Positions 56,134 to 64,000 of a stretch of 64,000 nucleotides of DNA are shown here, in pieces. The DNA is from Chelydra serpentina (Eukaryota; Chordata; Testudines; Chelydridae): positions 20,309,501 to 20,373,500 of the forward strand of contig JBAIAC010000006.1 in the NCBI GenBank assembly GCA_037349315.1, read 5' to 3'. The stretch's first letter is position 1. Each line of letters opens with the position of its first letter. A model generated the notes under the pieces. The model had not been told where the DNA came from, searched no databases, and saw only the letters and a list, made by a program, of their open reading frames with translations. Made by a program: the position numbers and the translations under genes.

Positions 56134-59100
56134 GGAGCATCATATAGAGGTGTGACCAATATATCAGGTATAATGTGCCAATACCATAGTTGCTTCTTCT
56201 ATTAGGCCCTAATCTAGCTCATTAATACCTATAAAGATTTTTCAGATCTTTTTAAGCATAGCTAGATTTTATACAGGTCATAAATGAAAATAAATCCAGT
56301 GATCTAGTTCTGCTGAAAGCAACAGTGTATAAGTCTCATGTGTATAGTATTTATAACTGTCTTCATCAAGTTAAAAGAGTGAGTAGCTCAGTGATTGACA
56401 ACATAGATTTATTTGTGCAAGAAGAATCAGTCGATTTATTCATTTTGCACCCCCATTACTGTTGTCATCAATAACTGTAGAGTTAAATCTATTGGTAATG
56501 AAGGGGCTAGGATCCTGATTGACCTAAGCCTTACACGAACAGCCCATAAATGTCAAACATCACTTCAAGATTGCTGAGGCACATCTCCCTTTCTTCTGAC
56601 TATATCATCTTCACAACAAAACAAACTTCTGAAAGCAAAAATCTGTTGACATCCAGAAACCCAGAAAATATGTACAGTAACATATAGGCTGCCAGTGCAG
56701 TTATGAAAAATGAAGTAAAAGCAATTTAGAGACAATAGCAGCAACCACCACAATTGCCTGTATCCAAACCTAGCATAATAGAGCCGGTTCCCAAAAAAAT
56801 AAGGTCATTTTTTTCCATTTATAAAAGTTAGTCTGGTCCTGTTGAGGAATACAAAAGCAGTTCTCTGCTTTCCTTTTATACTTTGTGGTGCACTATTGCA
56901 ATCGGGACTGATATTTGTATTATAACATTGTGAACTCATGGTTTTATTGTGAGTCCCCCAATATTTGATGTTTTTCTCAGCTTGTACTTCCCTTTCTTGT
57001 ATTAGAGGGATCATGGAGCCTTCCATTGATTGGATGCTGAATTGGAAGGTGACACCATGCCTAATAATGTGCCAACGGGTTCATTGCAGTCATTTTTATT
57101 TAATTTCAAGAAGTCACTGACACCACAGAAATGATATTGCTCCATAATATCTCTATATTTCCCATTCCTGACTCTTTTCTACATTTCCTCTCTGAATGAG
57201 TGGCCATTCCTGCTCCTGTGGATGCTAATGGCAAAATATTTCCATTGACTTCAGTGGAAGCGGGATCAGGCTGTTAGGGCCTGATCCAAAGCCCATTGCA
57301 GCCAAGGAGTATCCTTCAGACTGCAAGCATCCGGCATCCTGCTTTTTTTCTGTCTTGTGAAGTATCATGTACATTTACTGCATTATATAAACAATGTTAA
57401 TGGCTTAAATATGCTGACCTCGCTGATTAACAAACTGCCAACAGGCAACCAAAATCAACACACTGCAAAACAGGCAAGACACTCTCATACATTTTTATAG
57501 TCCTTTAGATTTGCTTATTGTCTGCTATTTTAAATGTTGTACGCACCTTGAGAAACTGGTGAAAGATGCCATGCATATCAATACTTCTTTGATATTTGTT
57601 TAATTAGAAATTAAAACATTCCTCCAGATGGATATTTTTTTCAGTGTATTTTCCATCCTTATCGGCGCAATGCTATTTTCTCTGAGGATGCTTCAAACAC
57701 ACTATTGCAGCAGCAGCAGCAATAGGGCAAAATGTCATTGTTAATGCTTTTTATGCTAATTTTGAATCCACTGTATAACTTTGATCTTTTCCCTTTCTTA
57801 TATTTCCTTTAAACTATTTTCCTACCTCATCACCTACCGTTTGTTTCTGGAGGCAGTCTCATTAAGGGCCAAATTCCACTCTCATTTACACCCATTATGT
57901 CCCATCACTTGGTTTCTCGACTGTAATAGAACCCAGCTTGGCCCATAGCACTTTTTGGTTCTATCTTGGCCATTAATCTTTCTTTATTGCGGTATGTTAA
58001 ACAAACCGTTAAAAATAATTCTATCTGGCAATGAAAAAGTGTGGTGCCCTTTAAGAGACATTGTTTGAACTGATACTTAAAGATTTCTAATTCTCAGGGG
58101 TCAGGAAAGTAATGTTTTCATGTTTTTACTAGTCATTTTGCAGCAAGTATTATATTGTCCAGAAATGATGTTTAAAGTTTCAATAGCTTCTGGTTCTCTG
58201 TGCCACATCACCCTGTAACAGCCCCCAAATTGTTTCTGAATCACGTTTCCTCTGGCAAGGAGGGGTAACCCTCATTTTATATTACATTGTACAATGTACA
58301 GTGCTCTTGCCCCACTCAGAACAACTTTAATGTCAGAATGAAAAATGATAAAGCATAAATTAAATAGCAACCATATGTTTGCTGCAATGTATCTTCTTGT
58401 TTTTCTAGCCAGGTAAACAATTTCCCTATATCTCCCGTTGAAATCTGCATTTCGCCTCCTAGACTTGCCGTAGAACACCGAAGACTAGATATATCATGTG
58501 TGCAGATGAGTGAATTTGAGCTTCAATTAATGCAAAGTGATAGCGCTTATTGCCCCCAAGCCAAACTTTTCCCTTTAACTAACAATACTTGTTAAATATG
58601 GTATCCTCTGTCAAGCTACAGAGTCGTTTCAGAGTTTTACAAACAAACTTAAGCTTCCAGGCCATGTTATGATGAAGAACAGTGAATCTTTCCATGAGAT
58701 TAATCTAGTAAATCCTTTGTAAATTATCTGAACAAATAAATGTTACAAAATTCTACTGGTCAGGCATCTCCCCACTTAAATTGCCAATTGGAAGGAGCTC
58801 TGTGTATATCACATTATCTGAAGAGGAGGCCATCCAAAACCTACAGAAATCATTATGATAAAACCAAAGCCACTCGTTACCTCCTGTGCAGAGGGGATGC
58901 TATCCATGGGCACAGGGTCCCCTATAAGTATGGATCCTGGGGAAACAAGCTAGGCTTACATCAGTACTCTCACTGGGACTGAGGCACTGGCTGGCTCACT
59001 AAAATATATTATGTTGGATCCATTTCTCTTATGAGCATTTCTAGGCTGTGTCCATCTTTTATCTTGTGCATATTAGCTGTTATTATAATTATGTGTTATT

Positions 59101-59497
59101 GACAGCATGCAAAATGTACTAAACACTCACGGAACATAAAGCGGAGCAACACATGAACTAAGTGTTAAGGTGATGTTAGGCACACGTTTTCAGCCAGGAG
59201 ACTGATGCCTGACTTTTCTATATTTTGGTCTCTGGACATTCTCTTTGGGCACCTGCTTCAACCCCATTCTGCCCCTTCCTCACAGTTTCTCCACCTCAGC
59301 CTCACTCCACCTGACCTGCATGATCCCATCCTCTCTTCTCCCCCATGCCTCCCATGTCCTGTCCCTGTCTCACCTCTTTCCTTCAATGCCCTTCCTTCTT
59401 TTGTCTATCTGTTTAATTAATCCTCTCCTAACTAAACTCCACCCATTTGAAAATACATCACCACACTAACATGACACACCTCTGTCTCTGTCTTGGC
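56134..59497. other. unassigned, with a foldback and a CAG run
   Basis: A palindrome-group unit at 57204-57270 pairs CCATTCCTGCTCC with GGAAGCGGGATCAGG around CCATTGACTTCAGTGG. Five CAG units lie at 57708-57722. A half-unit at about 57866-57902 carries GGGCCAAATTCCACTC. No gene is supported. Confidence 0.5.
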
Positions 59498-59605
59498 TAT
59501 TTAGATTGTAAGGTCTTCAAGGCAGGCATATCTCTTACTCTTGTGTGTTCTGCACCTAGCACCATGGGGCCCGTACTCAGGCAGTCCCTAGACATTATCA
59601 CAACA
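59498..59605 (+). mobile_element. MIR-like amniote SINE tail
   Basis: TATTTAGATTGTAAGGTCTTC, AAGGCAGGCATATCTCTTAC and TGCACCTAGCACCATGGGGC match the sense tail of the amniote MIR1-type SINE. Confidence 0.7.
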
Positions 59606-59698
59606 ATCTTACCTATTACATTTTGTGGGTTTTTAAAAATGATTTAATCTCCAATCCAATTGTGACACTAATCAGCTCTGAAGAAGAAAATAACCCTT

Positions 59699-59884
59699 AT
59701 CATAGAATCATAGAACATCAGGGTTGGAAGGGACCTTAGGAGGTCATCTAGTCCAACCCCCTGCTCAAAGCAGGACCAATCCTGAATTTTTACCCCAGAT
59801 CCCCAAATGGCCCCCTCAAGGATTGAACTCACAACCCTGGGTTTAGCAGGCCAATGCTCAAACCACTGAGCTATCCCTCCCCCC
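59699..59884 (-). mobile_element. turtle tRNA-headed, CR1-tailed SINE
   Basis: The minus strand begins GGGGGGAGGGATAGCTCAGTG. Its RNA polymerase III A box, TAGCTCAGTGGTTTGAGC, is at 59873-59856 and its B box, GGTTGTGAGTTCAATCC, at 59836-59820. A short unrelated body follows. The last ~70 bp are CR1-like: CAGGGGGTTGGACTAGATG, then GGTCCCTTCCAACCCTGATG, ending in ATGATTCTATGAT at 59699. SINEs with this head and a CR1 tail are the tortoise PolIII/Cry-I family and mobilise with CR1 proteins. No flanking duplication is evident. It is not a tRNA gene. Confidence 0.9.
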
Positions 59885-62800
59885 AGAAAGACAATTGCAG
59901 AATTAGTTTTCTGGCACGTGTGTACCACATGCATGTGTATTCTAGAGGTGATTTTTAACACACTTTTTTCTCTCATTATAGCTCCATAGAACCATGATAT
60001 AATTTCACCTCCAGTATGGGATTTTTAATTATCATGATGGTTTTCAGCACTGTCATATTTTTGCCTGTGTCAGACAATCCTTATCTGAAGCAGACAGGCT
60101 TCTGAATATATTAAAGAATGACCTGCTTGAATCTCCAGACCCTACATGCCAGTGCTCCAGACTGCTAGATGAGCTGGAAATCATAATTGACCAGTCATGA
60201 GCAAGGTCAGCATTCTTTGGTTTTGGCTCTGAGTTTCAGGTAGGAAGTCTTAATTCTGATAATGTTGTTGAAGAAACAATAAACTAGATAGTGAAAGGAA
60301 AATGAAGAGGAAGAGTAGTAAAATGATTTTACACTGAATATAATCCACACGGCAGACTAGACTGATTAAATCAAGCCAAAATATTTATGTGAAGTTTGCA
60401 TAGAACAGTGAAACTTTTCATATATTCCCTTTTCTTCCTTTTTTTGCTGTTGTGGGACAATCCTACCACTGGGAGAAAAAATAAATGTTAGAAATTGACT
60501 CAAATTTGAGAATTGATTTTAAAAAATTATACATGTGATAATATTAGAGATTGGCCTGACTCACATACTTCAGACCCTAATCTTGATCCAAAGTTGCTCA
60601 AGAAGGAATTTGGATCTGGAGTTTTAGTCCTAGTTTTAGGAGAATTATTTAGTTAGGCTGGAATTATCAAAGGAATCTAAAAGAGCGCTAATGCATTGAT
60701 ATTCAGTGGGATTTTGGTGACTAGTTCCCTTAGGCCCCCTTTGAACATTTCCAGCATTAACAAGAAATAACATATAAAGCAAATATAGAATTGAGGTTGT
60801 TGTGATCTAGCATGACTGTAGTCTCTGTTTCAGTCCCTGCAATTGGTTCCTCTCTCTGGGCATGAGACTGTCTGAGATCATCAACAAGAAGTGAGGGATC
60901 CTGCATAAAGTCCTTTAAAACGCCTGCTGAAGTTCAGCTCTTTAAAGACCAAGACCCATCTCTAGATATTACAGTTCTGGTCCAAATATGCTAACCCATC
61001 CTTTCAGTTCTTATTATGCAAGCTCTGTCATTTGTCACTTAATCCTAATAACTGAATAATATCATGGCAGCTACACATATCTATTCACCATCCACTAAGG
61101 AAAGGAAAACCTGCATTGCAAACTGTGCCACAGAACATGTAGGACTAAGTGCTTCTACGAGGGTTGATTTAATCAAAGAAAAGACACATAGAGACCCTTG
61201 TCCCACAATATAATTTGCTGCTTGTCCTCTGAAAGCCAAGGCTATGGGGGCTGGCTACCCCTGCCACAATGGGACTTCTCATGTGTAAGTGTTTGCAGGA
61301 TCAAGGCTGGAGTTTCTAATGCTTTAATAAACTTTATGGTAGAAATAGATTTCTCTTATCCCCATTTATATAAACAATTCATATAATTTTATATAGAGGA
61401 AGCTATCCAATGTGAATACTGCTAAATATTTCAATGGCTTACACATTAATTTAAGAAAGCTTTCTTTTAATTTGTTAACTTTTGTTCCTTTTGAACTAGC
61501 TCAACCTTCCCATTTAATCCCTCAAGCTTTCAAGGGACAGTTTGCATAAAGTTATATACACAAATATAACAAACATTTCAAATAAAGCGCAGTGCATAAA
61601 GCAGAGAATGGGGAAAATTTGACAACAGCTGCTAGATTTAACGCTAATAGTTTTGAAAGATTTTGGCTTAAAGGTTAAGAGTATCTTATGACAATAAGCA
61701 GACTTTGTATATAATGTCAACAGTCCTGTTGCAACATGTCCAGTTTTAATTTATTCTTGTTCACTTGTATAAGACAAATAATATAATTATGTATGTCTGG
61801 TTCATGACATTCGAGTTGAAAAAAAAATCAAATAAATCATGTTTTTTCAAGAATAACAACTTCTAAAGCTCTTGGCCCATGTCTTTTATTAACATTAGAA
61901 ACATTTTTGTCTGAAAGTGATAACCTGAAATTCTGCAAGCATTTATTTATTTTGATCAGATTCATTCTTTGCTCCTTTTTATTTCAGAATAAGCTAGTGG
62001 TAACTAATATTCTCATTAGTCATTATTTATTTATTTGTTATTTTCTCCAAAGAACATTTCAAATAATATTAATTACATGATTAGCCAGTTTAAAAACCCC
62101 TAAAGAGTACAACCATCTTACCATGAGACTTAATTTGAAATCATTAGTCATGCTTTCAATTTGGAAACATTTTCATGAACTGCTAGTATACCTCACCTTA
62201 TAACAGAAAAAATGCACAAAGGATCGTAAAATGACATATTAATTACATTCTAATTACCACGGCATAGCACAAACAAGCATTTCAGTACATTTCATAAGTT
62301 CAGACATCCATTAGTCGTGCTGTTTGTGCATATATATACATACGAAAACAAAGAAAGAAAGTGACTCACTTTAGGCCACTTTGCACCAGCCAAGGATCTG
62401 GCCCATTTAATAAAAATAAATTTACCTTTATTTCTATCTTTTAAATAAAAATGAAACTCCACTTCATTGGGTTCACCTGATATTCTTCTTCAGTCTGTAA
62501 GGAGGGCCTAGTAGGTCTGGTTTTCCATTCACATAACCACTTTTAAACCAGTATAACTCCACTCACCTCCGTGGAAGTATTCCTGATTTAAATCCCTGTA
62601 AGCAAGAGCAAAATCTTCCCTGGAAGATGCTCAGATACTATGGTGATGAGCAGCAGTATGAAGTCCTACAATAAGATAAGGTAGGGCCAAGGTGTAATGA
62701 ACAGAGAGCATGGCAAATACACGAAGGACCAGTATCTGTGCAAGATTTCTAAAGTGTTTGCTTCTGGGTGATATTAAGAGTTTCTGAAACAAACATATGC

Positions 62801-63285
62801 TCATGCTATAAAGTATAATGAAGTAAATGTATGAATACAAAATGGCCAAACAAATGTGCCAATTTTCCTCAGGGTAGCAAGTCCCATGACAGCAACAGGA
62901 ATAATCCTGAATGTTTGAAACAATCCCCATAGAAGTGCCATCAAATCAGAACAGGAGCAATTTGCGGCTGAAGACGCATTTATAAAATATGTATTTCAAT
63001 AGCGCTTTTCCATCTTAAGAGGATGAACAATCACAAAGGGGTGGAGATCTTGGTCCTCTTCTCCTTAGGTGCCAGATGCAGCACAACTGATGCCGTTCCA
63101 TTGCACAAGAAGGGAATATTTGAGAAGCTTGCATAAGAAATGCTCATCCTACCTGCTACAGAGTCCACTGGAGGTTCCATGCTTATACTTGAGCACAGTG
63201 GAGGGGGGAGGAGTGTTTTGTTGTGCCAGAGGGTTGCATGGGCAGGATCTATATCACTGTATGGATTCAGGTGCAGGATACTGGG
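59885..63285. other. unassigned; AT-rich possible conserved noncoding
   Basis: A foldback at about 60665-60752 pairs ATCAAAGGAATCTAAAAGAG with CCCTTAGGCCCCCTTTGAAC. From 61860 to 62350 the sequence is AT-rich, lacks recognisable repeats, and has TTAATTAC/ATTAATTA motifs. A 99-codon minus-strand frame at 62631-62930 is hydrophobic but unrecognised. Confidence 0.4.
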
Positions 63286-63293
63286 CAAGGCGA

Positions 63294-63319
63294 GGATACT
63301 GAGTCTGGATACTGAGTCT
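63294..63319 (+). repeat. 13-bp exact tandem duplication
   Basis: GGATACTGAGTCT occurs twice in direct succession, at 63294-63306 and 63307-63319. Confidence 0.95.
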
Positions 63320-63485
63320 GCTTTGTCACATTTGTCAGCAAAATGACACATTCACAGCACAGGATATTCAATGCTCAATGCCCCCAAGCCACAGGCCTTT
63401 GGTATTTCAAGTAAATGAGACCTTCCATTAGCCCTTAATAGTATTAAAACTTTTATGACCAGCTGTTGGAGGACGAAAACCACTA

Positions 63486-63583
63486 CAGCTGGTCAAAAGT
63501 GTTCAGATTTTGCCATTTCTATGTGCTTTTTTGTTGGGGGGAAATATTTTTTTCAATTTGTATTCTTGTTTTTCTACCAGCTG
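63486..63583. mobile_element. 98-bp MITE flanked by TA
   Basis: It starts CAGCTGGTCAAAAG and ends TTTTTCTACCAGCTG, with an 8-bp perfect TIR. TA lies directly outside at 63484-63485 and 63584-63585. TA duplication is the sign of Tc1/mariner-type insertion. It is a short form of the CAGAGCTGG family. Confidence 0.7.
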
Positions 63584-63762
63584 TAATCAACTCAAGTATT
63601 TGAGCAGTTCTAAATGCCTCCACCAGTGGGCAGTGATAAACATATATACCAGATGGACTGTTATGATGGCCACACCTAGAAGACTCAGGAATACCAAACT
63701 ATGCATCTGATCCTCTGACACACAGAACTTCTAATTAAGTCAATGGGAGTTTTGTGTGTAGA

Positions 63763-63792
63763 GGACTTGAAGAATCAGGGACTTGAAGAATC
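63763..63792 (+). repeat. 14-bp direct repeat, 16-bp period
   Basis: GGACTTGAAGAATC occurs at 63763-63776 and 63779-63792. Confidence 0.95.
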
Positions 63793-63911
63793 TGCTTGCT
63801 CCTATGCTCCTTTTATCCTGTGATAGGACCATGGATAATTTTATTAACACTGAATACGTCAACTACTATATCATTAATACATCACAATATCTTCCGGGCC
63901 AGACTCACAGT

Positions 63912-63969
63912 TGGTGTAAATCACAGTATAGCTCCATTAATTTAAAGAGAGTTATGCTGATTTACACCA
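63912..63969. repeat. palindrome, 12-bp perfect ends
   Basis: TGGTGTAAATCA at 63912 pairs exactly with TGATTTACACCA ending at 63969. The inner parts (AGTATAGCTCC and GAGTTATGC) pair imperfectly. Confidence 0.9.
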
Positions 63970-64000
63970 TCTGAGGATCCTGTCATATATATGCATTTTA

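Noticed and set aside
59820..59873. tRNA gene on the minus strand
   Set aside because: A and B boxes are present but there is no acceptor-stem pairing, and the unit continues into a CR1-like tail, so it is a SINE head.
62631..62930. 99-codon minus-strand frame with hydrophobic stretches, possible membrane-protein exon
   Set aside because: No family motif is recognised, there are no clear splice sites in phase, and length is within chance for AT-rich DNA. A protein search would settle it.

Overview
The window is vertebrate nuclear DNA and most likely comes from a turtle, probably a cryptodire. The main evidence is a tRNA-headed SINE with a CR1-type tail at 59699-59884, the layout known for the tortoise PolIII/Cry-I SINEs. 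It is backed by many CR1 LINE pieces ending in ATCATAGAATC-type tails, copies of the old amniote MIR-like SINEs, several solo LTRs and many short foldback elements. I found no exon of a host protein gene, no rRNA or tRNA gene and nothing bacterial. The window reads as a gene desert or a long intron filled by layers of transposable elements. Almost every open frame over 60 codons is a chance frame or lies in a repeat.

Layout. 1-4.1 kb: an AT-rich TIR element (991-1689), a 5S-rRNA-like SINE next to a CR1 tail (2770-3095), and a 650-bp solo LTR with a perfect 5-bp target duplication (3383-4032). 4.6-8.36 kb: the decayed plus-strand coding relic of a multi-domain protein, split by an antisense CR1 (6282-7946) that still has an uninterrupted 510-codon reverse transcriptase frame. 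A 47-bp hAT remnant with a perfect 8-bp target duplication follows at 8454-8500. 9.4-10.9 kb: the start of an LTR beside a CR1 that itself carries a 58-bp LTR-like insert. 14.1-15.2 kb: a 1,080-bp solo LTR with a perfect 5-bp duplication. 15.2-23.8 kb: mostly unassigned sequence with short palindromes and MIR-type SINEs.

23.8-29.8 kb is the densest block. It holds a plus-strand CR1 3' half, then a minus-strand CR1 5' half (5'UTR, ORF1 and endonuclease), a foldback arm, a promoter-like region with four CCAAT boxes, a 698-bp LTR, and a 289-bp hAT MITE with 12-bp perfect TIRs and a perfect 8-bp duplication. 39.4-41.3 kb holds three copies, in alternating orientation, of a repeat I cannot name. 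43.3-48.4 kb holds a 295-bp MITE, CR1 tails, one foldback element nested in another, and old SINEs. From 48.4 kb to the end most sequence is unassigned, broken by microsatellites, a tRNA-derived SINE, foldbacks and the diagnostic SINE.

The coding parts do not form a pathway. CR1 proteins (ORF1, endonuclease, reverse transcriptase) are the autonomous machinery; the CR1-tailed SINE would have used CR1 in trans; the hAT and TA-flanked MITEs would have needed absent transposases. The item closest to an undescribed system is the relic at 4.6-8.36 kb. It has a CFFC zinc-ribbon-like start, a conserved central block and a cysteine-rich end, resembling a multicopy uncharacterised protein family of fish, reptiles and invertebrates that I cannot name with confidence. 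All repeat-family assignments come from sequence recall and inspection, not from a database search.
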